Shown here: one piece after another, positions 26,639 through 36,134 of the stretch
Layout of the letters: each line of letters opens with the position of its first letter
How positions within the stretch are numbered: position 1 is the first letter of the stretch
Source of the DNA: an uncultured Bacteroidota bacterium
Lineage (GTDB): Bacteria; Bacteroidota; Bacteroidia; Chitinophagales; Chitinophagaceae
Direction of reading: 5' to 3'
DNA: 64,000 nucleotides
NCBI GenBank assembly: GCA_903835005.1
Contig: CAILLK010000149.1
Coordinates: 56,457 to 120,456 of the forward strand
Program-made: the position numbers and the translations under genes
Notes under the pieces: model-generated
Databases searched by the model: none
Told to the model about the DNA's origin: nothing
Seen by the model: the letters and a program-made list of their open reading frames with translations, nothing else

Positions 26639-27868
26639 CTATTTTAATAACGCCAATAGCTTGCCTGCATTAAGCCGGTAATCACCGAAGACCATCATTC
26701 TCTCCCGTGCTTTCAAACCCATGTTTGTTCTCAGTTCCTCATTGCCTGTTACCTGCTCAATGGCGTAAACAATATTCTTTACAGAGCGGGGTGGTATGAG
26801 TAATCCGTTCACTTCATGCTCAATCACTTCATTATGCCCGCCCACTTCGGTAGCTATGCATGCCAGCCCTGTAGCCATAGCTTCCAGCAGTGAATTGGCC
26901 ATACCTTCATCATAGCTTGGCAATATAAAAGCTTCACATGCCCTTAATAATTCCGCCAGATCGGCGGGCGCCAATGCGCCTATAAACCTTACCCGTTCAG
27001 TTATACCGAGTTTATCGGCTTCCTGCTGCAGGTTTAATGCATCATTATTCACTCTATTCGGGGCTACCATCAGCAACTGCCAGCCATCAAATTTTGATCC
27101 TGCTTCCCTTACAGCCATCAGCAGTTCATTCCATCCTTTCAAAGCAACCGGTGTAGCTACGCAAATCATATATTTCAACCTTTCGGTTAATTTATACTTG
27201 GCCTTAATGCCCGCTTTTTCTTGCGCTGATTCCGGCGGCCTGAAGGTGACAGTGTCAATGCCGTTATATACCGTTTCAACTTCCCTTATATTGCCGGGCA
27301 TCATCCATTTCCTGGCATCAATACCCAGGTTGCGGCTGTTAGCCAGCAGCAGGTCGGCTTTCTCAAATACATAAGTCAGGTTTGGCCTCAGGGCCGCATT
27401 GGCCTCGGGCCAGGCATGTATATCATCGCCACGGGCTATTGCAGCCAGTTTCAATTTAAGCTCATCTTTTATTCTGGCTGCTATATAACCGTTATCTGTA
27501 AGAAAATGGGCATAAAGCCAGTCTGCATTTCGCAGGGCGGGGGTGTTCTTTACTTTTTTAATGATTGATCGTGCAGCACGCTCATAGTAGTTTTCTATAA
27601 ACAGTCTTCCCGGCATTTTCACAAACATAGGTACAGGGTATATTTTCACACCTTCATACTCCTCAAAGAAAGTTTTATGCAGGTTATAGCCATCCCTCCA
27701 GTAGGTATGGTACTTGTGCAGTCCCAGCGGGGGGTACCAGTTATGTAGCAGCAGCACCATGCATTCCACACCCAGTTGCTGCAGGGCTTTCACCTGCTGG
27801 TGAATGAAAATGCCATTGTTCAGTGCATTTTTATTGGGGTAGTTCCCTGTAAGTATTAATACTTTCAA
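26639..27868 (-). CDS. glycosyltransferase family 4
   Basis: 409 residues, complete GT-B enzyme: N-terminal LTGNYPNKNALNNGIFIHQQ (loop for acceptor), ADWLYAHFLTDNGYIAARI (about 115-133), donor domain with VATPVALKGWNELL and the E-x7-E motif in YDEGMANSLLEAMATG (about 317-332), then TEVGGHNEVI. Its ATG overlaps the stop of the upstream asparagine synthase by 4 bases, so both are translated together. Builds a surface or secreted glycan of unknown structure. Confidence 0.9.
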   Translation of the reverse strand: MKVLILTGNYPNKNALNNGIFIHQQVKALQQLGVECMVLLLHNWYPPLGLHKYHTYWRDGYNLHKTFFEEYEGVKIYPVPMFVKMPGRLFIENYYERAARSIIKKVKNTPALRNADWLYAHFLTDNGYIAARIKDELKLKLAAIARGDDIHAWPEANAALRPNLTYVFEKADLLLANSRNLGIDARKWMMPGNIREVETVYNGIDTVTFRPPESAQEKAGIKAKYKLTERLKYMICVATPVALKGWNELLMAVREAGSKFDGWQLLMVAPNRVNNDALNLQQEADKLGITERVRFIGALAPADLAELLRACEAFILPSYDEGMANSLLEAMATGLACIATEVGGHNEVIEHEVNGLLIPPRSVKNIVYAIEQVTGNEELRTNMGLKARERMMVFGDYRLNAGKLLALLK

Positions 27869-29715
27869 TGGTTGAAAAAATGGTTAAGGCACACTAAAGA
27901 ATATACTAATGAGGGTTCAAATTTATCCGAAGCCTGCGCCCATGTTGTTCTTATTGTCTTATCATTCATCCATGGCAGGTCAGCAACTTCATTTATTTCC
28001 TTATTTACAAAATTCCGGGTCTCCTGGTCGCTGCTCAGCCATTGTTTCAGCGGAGAGTTAAAGCCGGTTTTCTCCCTGTATGCCAGATCTGTTCCCAGCT
28101 TAGCAGCCAGTATTTTACGCAGTATCAGTTTGCCTGTTCCGTCCTTTCTTTTAAACTGCGATGGTATGCAGAAGGCCAGCTCAACCAGACGGTGATCGAG
28201 CAGCGGCACCCTGCCTTCTATACCGTTTATCATGGTCATGCGGTCGCACTTGGTGAGCATCTCATCTACCAGCGCGGTCTTCATATCCACATATAATACC
28301 CGGTTCAGGATATCAGTATCTTTCCTGTTTGCAAAAAGGTTTTCCAGGTGATGAACATACCTGTCCTGGTCAATCTTTGCCGCTGCTTCGTCCGAAAATA
28401 ACCCGATAACTTTTTCGGGAGAAGAAAGCAGGCTCCGCCTGTAAAACTGTTCTGCTTCAGATATCCTGAGATTCTGCCTGAGTGTAGCAAGGCTTTTCTT
28501 CCCGGTTAGTGCAGCCATCAAACCCAATGTAATTCCCTGTATTCCTTTTGGTATAAACTTCAGAAAATCAGGCCGCTTTGGCGGTTCATACCTGCCATAC
28601 CCGCCAAAGAGTTCATCGCCTCCGTCGCCGCTCAGCACTACTTTCACCACCTGCCTTGCCAGTTTCGAGATCCGGCCCAGCGACAGTGCGCTGACAGGCG
28701 AAAAAGGCTGGTCTATGTCCTTAAGCTGAAGGCTGAAATCTTTAAAGAAATCATTCTTCATTTCATAGGAATGATGCGTGGTTTTCAATTTGACGGCAGA
28801 ATTAGCGGCTATTACACCCTCGTCTTCGGGCTCACCCGGAAAGGCTGCAGTAAAACTGTGTATGCCCGGATGATGCCCCACCGCAAGCGCAGTTATCAAT
28901 GAAGAATCAACCCCTGCCGATAAAAATGTACCTACGGGCACATCGGCCACCAGGTGGTCTTTCACTATAATATCAAGCAATTTTGCCACTTCATCCACCA
29001 CTTCATCTTCATCCTTCCATATCCTGGTTTTTTCAGGAATATCCCAATAGGCACCCATGCTCATTTGCCCATTCTGCAGGGTCATACAGTACCCGGGCGG
29101 CAGGCATTTAACTCCCTGATACAATGTATTCGGGCCGGGTATGATACTTAATGTAAGAAACTCAAAAAGCGAAGTCATGTCAGGCTCCTTGTCAGCCAAA
29201 CCGGTTGCCACTATCGGGTTAACTTCAGAAGAGTATATCAGCGTGCCTTTTTCAAAACTATAGTACAATGGTTTTATCCCTAACCGGTCGCGGGCAATGA
29301 ATAGCTGTCTGCGGGCAATGTCCCATATGGCAAATGCGAACATACCGGTAAGTTTATCCAGCAACCTGGCCGGATCTTTCCTGTTTTCTTCATACAGATG
29401 CAATATAACTTCAGAATCAGATTCAGAATGAAAATGATGGCCTTTCTGCAACAGCTCAGCCCTTAAATCCTTATAGTTGTATATCTCGCCATTGCATACC
29501 AGCACCAGTGTTTTATCTTCGTTATAAAGGGGCTGGTCGCCATTAGCCGACAGGTCTATTATAGAGAGGCGGGCATGCACCAATCCAATATGGTCATCTT
29601 CAAACCTGCCATGGCCATCAGGCCCTCTATGAGCAAGCTTACCGGCTATAATATCCAAGCCTGCCTTCCTGGCCTCAGGCTTCATTACTCCATAAATCCC
29701 TCCTATGCCGCACAT
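27865..29715 (-). CDS. asnB: asparagine synthase (glutamine-hydrolysing), second copy
   Basis: 616 residues. Cys2 nucleophile (MCGIGGIYG), glutaminase domain about 2-215 (AHRGPDGHG, HARLSIIDLS, CNGEIYNYKDL), synthetase domain about 240-590 with the ATP loop reading SAGVDSS instead of SGGxDSS, a variation common in this subgroup, then SGDGGDELFGGYGRY. Differs clearly from the copy at 23078, so the pair is not a recent duplication. First gene of a two-gene unit with the following glycosyltransferase (4-base overlap). Probably glycan-related. Confidence 0.92.
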   Translation of the reverse strand: MCGIGGIYGVMKPEARKAGLDIIAGKLAHRGPDGHGRFEDDHIGLVHARLSIIDLSANGDQPLYNEDKTLVLVCNGEIYNYKDLRAELLQKGHHFHSESDSEVILHLYEENRKDPARLLDKLTGMFAFAIWDIARRQLFIARDRLGIKPLYYSFEKGTLIYSSEVNPIVATGLADKEPDMTSLFEFLTLSIIPGPNTLYQGVKCLPPGYCMTLQNGQMSMGAYWDIPEKTRIWKDEDEVVDEVAKLLDIIVKDHLVADVPVGTFLSAGVDSSLITALAVGHHPGIHSFTAAFPGEPEDEGVIAANSAVKLKTTHHSYEMKNDFFKDFSLQLKDIDQPFSPVSALSLGRISKLARQVVKVVLSGDGGDELFGGYGRYEPPKRPDFLKFIPKGIQGITLGLMAALTGKKSLATLRQNLRISEAEQFYRRSLLSSPEKVIGLFSDEAAAKIDQDRYVHHLENLFANRKDTDILNRVLYVDMKTALVDEMLTKCDRMTMINGIEGRVPLLDHRLVELAFCIPSQFKRKDGTGKLILRKILAAKLGTDLAYREKTGFNSPLKQWLSSDQETRNFVNKEINEVADLPWMNDKTIRTTWAQASDKFEPSLVYSLVCLNHFFNH

Positions 29716-29766
29716 GAATGATTATTCCCGGATTTAATTATGAAACTGAAAACTGGCATATACATG

Positions 29767-29774
29767 CAAATTTA
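29767..29774 (-). promoter_or_regulatory. candidate -7 element of the second asnB
   Basis: Leftward TAAATTTG fits TAnnTTTG, 52 bases before the start at 29715. No -33 match at the expected spacing. Confidence 0.4.
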
Positions 29775-29897
29775 CGATTAATATCTTTGTGACGTTATTC
29801 CCGCTCTATTTTATACTTGGCATATATAGTTCCTGAAACAAATCATTAGCCAGAGATCAGATGTATCCGCAACCGATTTAAATTATCATCCGGGAAG

Positions 29898-30407
29898 CTA
29901 TTTTTTGATATTATTGAGCAGAAAAGCCCCGACTGCTGCTCCGCCCGATGTTAAAGGTTTGTAGGCTTCATCGGGCTTGTTTATCGCAGGTACCACAGCC
30001 CCGCCTATCAGAAGCAGCGGGAAGTCGTCTATGGTAACATTGGAAGTCACATAAATCTCATTTTTAAAAGAGCCTGCCACTTCAAGTGTGTTAATTGTAA
30101 TGGAGATAACGCCCTTCTTACCCGGCTTTACCGGCTTTTCGGGATATTTGATCTTAATTGTATACTCGGGGCCTTGCACATCATTTGGCTGGCTATGCAT
30201 AGCCTTGATGATCAATGGCTGACTGCCGGTATTCTTGAACTCGAAATTACGTGTGGCTTTTGAGTATTTCTGAAGAGGGCCAAAATCATAAATCCTGCTG
30301 GTATTGAAATTAAACTCTGCTCCTCCGGTATCCTTTATCGCATCCTGAGCAAATAAATGGCCAGCAGTAAAAACCAGGAAGGATAATATGGCAAGGATTT
30401 TTTTCAT
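29898..30407 (-). CDS. DUF1573 exported protein
   Basis: 169 residues. Signal peptide at about 1-20 (ending LFAQ). An Ig-like DUF1573 domain follows (about 32-140): IYDFGPLQKYSKATRNFEFKNTG, QPLIIKAMHSQPN, then PVKPGKKGVISITINT and GSFKNEIYVTSN. The usual cysteine pair of many DUF1573 domains is missing. The C-terminus has a weakly hydrophobic stretch (GGAAVGAFLLNNI). Periplasmic or surface; function unknown. Single gene. Confidence 0.83.
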   Translation of the reverse strand: MKKILAILSFLVFTAGHLFAQDAIKDTGGAEFNFNTSRIYDFGPLQKYSKATRNFEFKNTGSQPLIIKAMHSQPNDVQGPEYTIKIKYPEKPVKPGKKGVISITINTLEVAGSFKNEIYVTSNVTIDDFPLLLIGGAVVPAINKPDEAYKPLTSGGAAVGAFLLNNIKK

Positions 30408-30541
30408 TTCTGCTACATAAAGATAGAGGAAAAGATGGAAACCGAAAGTTTCAAAAATAATAGATTTAGTTATTCAACTTTAATGACTTCGGGCAGATTT
30501 TTTCAGAACCAGGGTATACCTCCTTGGCCTGTATAAAACCA

Positions 30542-31108
30542 TTATCGCTTCAGTAAGCCACTATATTGTCCTATGCTTTCTCCATAGTCGCAGGCTGGAA
30601 TTGTCACATATGGATCATCCCAAATCACAGATAAAGTATTTCCTTTTAAAGTGAAGGTATACATGCCTGACATCATGACAACAGATTGTTCATTTTTAAC
30701 TGGAAAGGTATTATAGGTATAAAAGTTACCTTTATACAAACTATCTGAATTTAATGCTCCGGTATCCCAAATATTCATGACCAGGAAACGGCTGTATTTA
30801 CCATCAACAGGGAACATTGCACTTTCGCAAATAGCCAGGGAGCCTTCACTTATGTGCTTAACAAAGTATTTATAACCACTATCAGTAATCCGGTAACTTC
30901 CGTTCTGATCGCCGTAGTTTATAACCAGATACCCAATGAAGGTATCTGTGTAAGGATACACATTTAAAGGTACAAGCACAGAATCAGCTTTTTTGGTGGA
31001 GTCTGCAACGGTTGGTTTAGTTACAATTGCAGAATTATTCCCTTTTTTCTGGCAGGAAATTATAAGGAGCGATATAAATATTGGGTATAGTAAATATCCC
31101 GGCCTCAT
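30542..31108 (-). CDS. predicted lipoprotein, unknown function
   Basis: 188 residues. N-terminal lipoprotein signal with lipobox LIIS-Cys19 followed by QKKGNNS, so it should be lipidated and anchored in the envelope. The mature part, after a low-complexity Lys/Ser/Thr linker, is beta-rich with FIGYLVINYGDQNGSYRI near 60-77 and ends GQYSGLLKR. No domain recognised. Alone between the DUF1573 gene and the histidine kinase. Confidence 0.72.
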   Translation of the reverse strand: MRPGYLLYPIFISLLIISCQKKGNNSAIVTKPTVADSTKKADSVLVPLNVYPYTDTFIGYLVINYGDQNGSYRITDSGYKYFVKHISEGSLAICESAMFPVDGKYSRFLVMNIWDTGALNSDSLYKGNFYTYNTFPVKNEQSVVMMSGMYTFTLKGNTLSVIWDDPYVTIPACDYGESIGQYSGLLKR

Positions 31109-31191
31109 AAGGTAGTTTGATAGTTAAACGCAGTTATGTAAGTTATATTATAACTGCTACCTGTAATTATTTTAAAAAAAAGGTAAAATAA

Positions 31192-32967
31192 TCAAGTCAA
31201 ACCTATTAAAGATACAGTCTTTTCAAGCTTCACTTTCAGATCGTTCAAGGTAACAGGTTTATACAGATAATCATTAAAGCCGGCGTCCATGATTTTCTGC
31301 TGCTCTGTTACTGATGCTGTAAATGCAATAATATAAATACCCGCTTTTGCAGGGTCTTTTATTGAACGTATTTGCTTAATGGTTTCATACCCATCCCATT
31401 CAGGCATCTGAAGGTCCATAATCAGCAGCCTGTAATCGTCAGCCAGAATAGCTTCATACGCCTGTTTTCCGTTGGCAACCATAATTGCATTGATGTTGAG
31501 CTTATCCAGATGCTTCTTAAGAATAAACCTGTTAACATCATTATCTTCAGCGATAAGGATTTTAAGCTGGTCGAAGTTGGTATTATCTGTAATTCTTTTA
31601 GAAATTGTCTCGGGATATTCCCATTGAACAACAAAAGATACAGTAAAGTAAAACCGGGAGCCTTTACCGGGGCTGCTCTCAAGATGTATTTCACTGTTTA
31701 ATAAGGCCAGCACTTGTTTCACTATGGCCAGTCCTAACCCTGTTCCACCATATTTACGCGTTGTATCCGACTCTGCCTGGGTAAATAATTCAAATATGGC
31801 ATCGTGTTTTTCAGGATTTATTCCGGCGCCGGTATCAGTAACCGAAAATAATACATCTGTTGTCTGGTCCGACTTGTGAATACAATCCAGTCTTATAGTT
31901 ATGGTTCCTTTATCTGTAAACTTTATGGCGTTGCCAACCAGGTTGTAGATTAACTGCGATAGCCGGGTTGGGTCGCTGTTTACAACTACCCCTTCCAGTT
32001 TATGATCTATTTCCAGAACAAACCGGAGTTTCTTGTCATCAGCCTTAACCATGAGCGCTGAGCAGATGTTGCGCATAAATTCAGCAAGGCAGAATGGAAC
32101 GCGCTCAAGCACCATTTTATCAGATTCCAGCTTGTTAAAATCGAGAACATTATTAATCAGCGAAAGCAGGTCCTGCGCTGAAAACTGCAGTATTCTCAGA
32201 TTTTCCTTCTGTCTTTCTTCAGGTTGGTCTAAAAGCAGCAGATCTGTAATACCAATTACGGAATTCAGAGGTGTACGTAATTCGTGGGATATGGTAGCCA
32301 GAAAATTAGTTCTTGATATTGCCAGACTATTGGCCTCAGCAACCGACAACTGCAATTGCTGATTAAGGTTTTCCTTCTCTTTCAGATTGCGTTGAAATGC
32401 CCGATAAAAAAGTGAATGATTGATAATTATAGATACAAAATTCAGGATTGCAATAATTTCAACGCCGGGAGATGGAATTTCCTGGGTTGCACTGCTGAAG
32501 TAGAGGTTCGGATTACCTTTTAAGATCAGGAAAATAATTATGGGCAGGGCGCTGATTAATGAATACATTATTCCCCATCCGTTCCCCAGGATATAAAAAC
32601 CAGTAAGCATTATCATAAATACAAACTGCAAAGAAATAAGATTGATTTTATGGGTATACAGATAAATGTTGCTAACAATTATCAAGATGCCCACTATTGT
32701 CATGATGTGCGTAAGGATTTTCAGACTGGATGGTTTATAAAGCAAAACCTTAAGCATTATCACATATACTGCTAAGACGAAGGCGGCCCTGGGCACCTGC
32801 AGCCACAGCCCCGAATTAATGCTGATAAATAATACTATAATGCTTTTCAGCAGTGCAAAAAGTATTATGGTATAGGCAATTGATATCCTTGCCCTGATAA
32901 AACTATCAGGTTCTGTATCCTGCGCTTTTCTTAAAGACCAGTTAAACAGAGGAATTGATTGATGCAT
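31192..32967 (-). CDS. hybrid sensor histidine kinase/response regulator
   Basis: 591 residues. Six or so membrane helices at about 28-185 form the sensor without a periplasmic domain. A coiled linker leads to HisKA with the phosphorylated His228 (FLATISHELRTPLNSVIG), HATPase_c at about 335-450 (N box NLVGNAIKFTD, G boxes DTGAGI and GGTGLGLAI) and a receiver domain at about 470-588 with phospho-acceptor Asp518 (MDLQMPEWDG) and Lys near 570. No DNA-binding domain and no Hpt, so the output partner is elsewhere. A -7-like box sits at 32983. Confidence 0.93.
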   Translation of the reverse strand: MHQSIPLFNWSLRKAQDTEPDSFIRARISIAYTIILFALLKSIIVLFISINSGLWLQVPRAAFVLAVYVIMLKVLLYKPSSLKILTHIMTIVGILIIVSNIYLYTHKINLISLQFVFMIMLTGFYILGNGWGIMYSLISALPIIIFLILKGNPNLYFSSATQEIPSPGVEIIAILNFVSIIINHSLFYRAFQRNLKEKENLNQQLQLSVAEANSLAISRTNFLATISHELRTPLNSVIGITDLLLLDQPEERQKENLRILQFSAQDLLSLINNVLDFNKLESDKMVLERVPFCLAEFMRNICSALMVKADDKKLRFVLEIDHKLEGVVVNSDPTRLSQLIYNLVGNAIKFTDKGTITIRLDCIHKSDQTTDVLFSVTDTGAGINPEKHDAIFELFTQAESDTTRKYGGTGLGLAIVKQVLALLNSEIHLESSPGKGSRFYFTVSFVVQWEYPETISKRITDNTNFDQLKILIAEDNDVNRFILKKHLDKLNINAIMVANGKQAYEAILADDYRLLIMDLQMPEWDGYETIKQIRSIKDPAKAGIYIIAFTASVTEQQKIMDAGFNDYLYKPVTLNDLKVKLEKTVSLIGLT

Positions 32968-32982
32968 AATAATTTAGAGCGG

Positions 32983-32990
32983 CAAATATA
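32983..32990 (-). promoter_or_regulatory. candidate -7 element of the histidine kinase gene
   Basis: Leftward TATATTTG fits TAnnTTTG, 16 bases before the start at 32967. No -33 box seen; the rest of the gap to 33237 shows nothing. Confidence 0.35.
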
Positions 32991-33237
32991 AGTTACAATT
33001 CCGTCGAATTATTTTAGGTCAACTGAGCGTCTTTTGTTCCGGATAGAATAGCTCTGAGCATTTTCAGGTAGTTATATTTAGGTAACTGATACAAAACGAT
33101 CTAAAGAAACTAGAAAAAGTGTGTATGATTTTTAAAAAATATATTCACAACCAGCGCGTTCGGATTAGATCCGGTTAACAAAAGAAAATCAGGAGGTAAC
33201 CATTTCCCCCCAGTCCGGTTATAAATAGCGCAGCACT

Positions 33238-34425
33238 TTATTTTAATCCCATCCGTGCCTTAAAATCAGGTTTCAGCAGGTTCTGCAATTCATCGTAGGA
33301 GAGAAACAGACGCATTTCCTGCAACTCTGATATATCTTCACTGTCACGGAATATTTTAGCCGGATAGTAGGAAAATACCAGGCCCTTATTTACCAGAATA
33401 AAATTATCGGTGCGGGGCATTTTTTCTGTAATAAACAACTCACTTATTTTTCGGCCAGGTTCCAGCTGGTATTTATTCCGGAAGGCTTTTTCAAGAAGGG
33501 TGGTAAGTACCTCACTGTTCAGGTCAATGATATCATCCAGCTTCAGTAGTTTTTTATTTAGTACATCAAGGCACAGGTAGCGGTTGCGGTCGGTGTATTC
33601 CTTATTCGCAAAATCGTACTGGTATCCGCCAACCTGGAGCACCAGCAACCCGTTTTCGTTATAAACCGGGAACAATGTGTATATGCCGCTGAAGTTGCTG
33701 CCATCAGGTTTTTCTTTTTTATTCACCGCTGAATGAAACCCTGCAAAGAACTGCTGAAATACCGCCTGAGCAAGATTATATGCATCACTGCTGCTTTTGC
33801 CGCCACCGCCCAGCAATTGGGTAACAGCTTTATTAATAAACTGGGCTTCTTTTTCTTTCACTTTGGGTGAGGGCTGAATACCATTGTAAGACGCAACTGC
33901 CTTTAATGGTTCATTAGATCTGCCGGTGGCCATTTCAGAATCATCGGCATGGTTAAAAATAAGCGGCACCGCAGCGCCGTAGTCTTCTTTAAGGGCTATT
34001 ATTAATGGCCCCTGTGCATTCTGAACATACCATTTGCCATTAAGCGAGTCATGGGGTAGCGTAAATTCAAAACGGGAAGTTTGCACAAAAATACTGTAGG
34101 CGTTCTTCACCTCTTTCAATGGTATATTTTCCGGAAAAACCTGAGCCCTCAGTACCTCGGTGTCTGAAAATGAGGGCGGCTTACTGATGAGAAAGAAATT
34201 GAGCCCGCCTTCATCACTGAAATAGCAGGTACTTCCCCCATAATTCAATGCCCCCTCGTAACTATACCGAAGGTCAATAACTGCTTTATGATTACCTATA
34301 GTGCCGGTATAATGCCGGTAAAAAGGCGCTGCCGGCGTTTTGCTATCAGCATGCGCTGCAACCTGGGCCTGTAGCCTGGTTATGAAAATGAATAAAACAA
34401 TAAGGCAACACCCTGTTCTAAACAT
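33238..34425 (-). CDS. exported DUF3298-like protein
   Basis: 395 residues from the ATG at 34425; an in-frame start at 34461 would add 12 residues with two cysteines before an otherwise good signal peptide (about 1-21, ending RLQAQ). The C-terminal third resembles DUF3298/RsiV-like modules: VYNENGLLVLQVGGYQYDFA, then LCLDVLNKKLLKLDDIIDLNS, FILVNKGLVFSYYPAKI and LFLSYDELQNLLKPDF. The N-terminal half contains IGNHKAVIDLRYSYEGALNYGGSTCYFS, a secreted-module pattern without known function. Periplasmic or lipid-free surface protein; follows the MoxR-like gene on the same strand. Confidence 0.72.
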   Translation of the reverse strand: MFRTGCCLIVLFIFITRLQAQVAAHADSKTPAAPFYRHYTGTIGNHKAVIDLRYSYEGALNYGGSTCYFSDEGGLNFFLISKPPSFSDTEVLRAQVFPENIPLKEVKNAYSIFVQTSRFEFTLPHDSLNGKWYVQNAQGPLIIALKEDYGAAVPLIFNHADDSEMATGRSNEPLKAVASYNGIQPSPKVKEKEAQFINKAVTQLLGGGGKSSSDAYNLAQAVFQQFFAGFHSAVNKKEKPDGSNFSGIYTLFPVYNENGLLVLQVGGYQYDFANKEYTDRNRYLCLDVLNKKLLKLDDIIDLNSEVLTTLLEKAFRNKYQLEPGRKISELFITEKMPRTDNFILVNKGLVFSYYPAKIFRDSEDISELQEMRLFLSYDELQNLLKPDFKARMGLK

Positions 34426-34566
34426 GATATTCGGTTTTATACAATTAAGACAACGATACATACTGAAACTATATTTAAACCCTCAATTTCACCGGAAAAT
34501 TATTACTTTCTGATTGCCAATAAACCAGATTTAATAGCATCAGGACCTATGGATCTTGAAATTCCT

Positions 34567-36081
34567 TTACAAATCATCATCTTCCTCACCTCCAAGGTTC
34601 ATATTAAGCATACTGCCCAGCATATCTCCGAAAGCATAGCCGCCTTTTTCAAGGCCCTTTTTGCTGATGAGCGAAAACTCACTGAGACCATGCAGCAGGA
34701 ACTCCATCAGCAGGCCAGCCTGCTCGTCGGTGGCATGCGGGTAGTATTGTTTCACCACGCCATACAGCCCGTCTACTTTGTACAGGCCGGTAAGCCATTT
34801 GCTGTCTGGTTCATTCTGCAGCAATATAAGGTCGTGGCCTTTGCCAAACCAGTCTATTACCTGCTGGTATGGGCTGGGTTTCGCTTTAGCCTTCTGGGGG
34901 TCGCGGCCTTTTTTAAGACTCTGCGGATCAGGGAAATATTTGATGAACAGGCTGCGGATAGCCAGGCCCAGCAGGCGGTAAGCAACATTGAGCGGGCCTT
35001 CCTGTTCGCCTTCATATACCAATTCTATCTTACCGGTTATAGAGGGCACCACACCCAGAAAGTCGGATATGCGCACAATGGTATGCGGGTGTCCGTTTTG
35101 CAGGGCGCGTAGTTCTGCGGTGCTCACCAGGTTTTCGTAAGCCGATATGGTAAGGCGTGCCGATACGCCGCTTTTCTGATCTACAAACTCGCTTTTGCGG
35201 GCTTCCATGGCTATCTGCTCTATAAGCAGGCGGCATATATCGGGTATCTCTACCATTGCGGCCTGCTCTGGCAGCAGGCTGGCTTCCTGCTCAGTAATGG
35301 CTTTAGATATCTCAATTGTTTTGGGGTAGTGGGTGATGATCTGGCTTTCTATACGGTCTTTCAGAGGGGTTACTATGCTTCCACGGTTGGTATAATCTTC
35401 CGGGTTGGCGGTGAAAATAAACAATATATCAAGTGGCATCCGCAGCTTGAAACCACGGATCTGTATATCGCCTTCCTGGAGTATGTTGAACAAGGATACC
35501 TGTATGCGGGCCTGCAGGTCGGGCAGCTCATTGATCACAAATATGCCCCTGTGCGAGCGGGGAATGATACCGTAATGCAATGCCAGTTCATCGGCAAAGC
35601 TGAGGCGGAGATTGGCAGCTTTTATGGGGTCAATATCTCCAATAAGGTCGGCAACAGACACATCCGGTGTAGCCAGTTTTTCGCTGTAGCGCTCACTGCG
35701 GTGCATCCAGGATATGGGCGTATGATCGCCTTTTTCTTCCATCAGCTTGCGCGCATAAAGGGATATTGGCGCGAAAGGATCATCATTTATTTCGCTTCCT
35801 GCCACCACAGGCATCCATTCATCCATAAGGCCGATCATTTCGCGCGCCATGCGGGTTTTGGCCTGACCCCGCAAGCCAAGGAACAATATGTTGTGGCGGG
35901 AAAGAAGGGCGCGCTCTACATCGGGTATTACACTGTCTTCATATCCCAGTATGGTATGAAAGGGGCTTTCCTTTCTGGTAATCAGAGAAATGAGGTTGGT
36001 ACGTATTTCATCTTTAATGGGTCTGGAAGTGTAACCCGCTTTCTTCAGTTCTCCAAAGTTCTTTATTTCCGGTCTGGTCAT
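34567..36081 (-). CDS. MoxR/magnesium-chelatase-like AAA+ ATPase
   Basis: 504 residues. ATP-binding Walker A FLGLRGQAKTR with Lys75 (GQAKT instead of GxGKT, usual in this subfamily), Walker B GIFVINELPDLQ with Glu185, then FNILQEGDIQIRGFKLRMPLDILFIFTANPEDYTNRG, a Mg-chelatase ChlI-like sensor region at about 198-235. The C-terminal 200 residues are helical and end in an acidic GGEEDDDL. Such ATPases act as chaperones together with VWA-domain proteins; no VWA gene is in view here. The long open frame on the opposite strand (35329-36351) is an antisense shadow. Confidence 0.88.
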   Translation of the reverse strand: MTRPEIKNFGELKKAGYTSRPIKDEIRTNLISLITRKESPFHTILGYEDSVIPDVERALLSRHNILFLGLRGQAKTRMAREMIGLMDEWMPVVAGSEINDDPFAPISLYARKLMEEKGDHTPISWMHRSERYSEKLATPDVSVADLIGDIDPIKAANLRLSFADELALHYGIIPRSHRGIFVINELPDLQARIQVSLFNILQEGDIQIRGFKLRMPLDILFIFTANPEDYTNRGSIVTPLKDRIESQIITHYPKTIEISKAITEQEASLLPEQAAMVEIPDICRLLIEQIAMEARKSEFVDQKSGVSARLTISAYENLVSTAELRALQNGHPHTIVRISDFLGVVPSITGKIELVYEGEQEGPLNVAYRLLGLAIRSLFIKYFPDPQSLKKGRDPQKAKAKPSPYQQVIDWFGKGHDLILLQNEPDSKWLTGLYKVDGLYGVVKQYYPHATDEQAGLLMEFLLHGLSEFSLISKKGLEKGGYAFGDMLGSMLNMNLGGEEDDDL

Positions 36082-36134
36082 CTTTTGTTGTTTGTCTTTA
36101 CAGTAAGTAATTTATACAAATGGCACGTGGGTTA

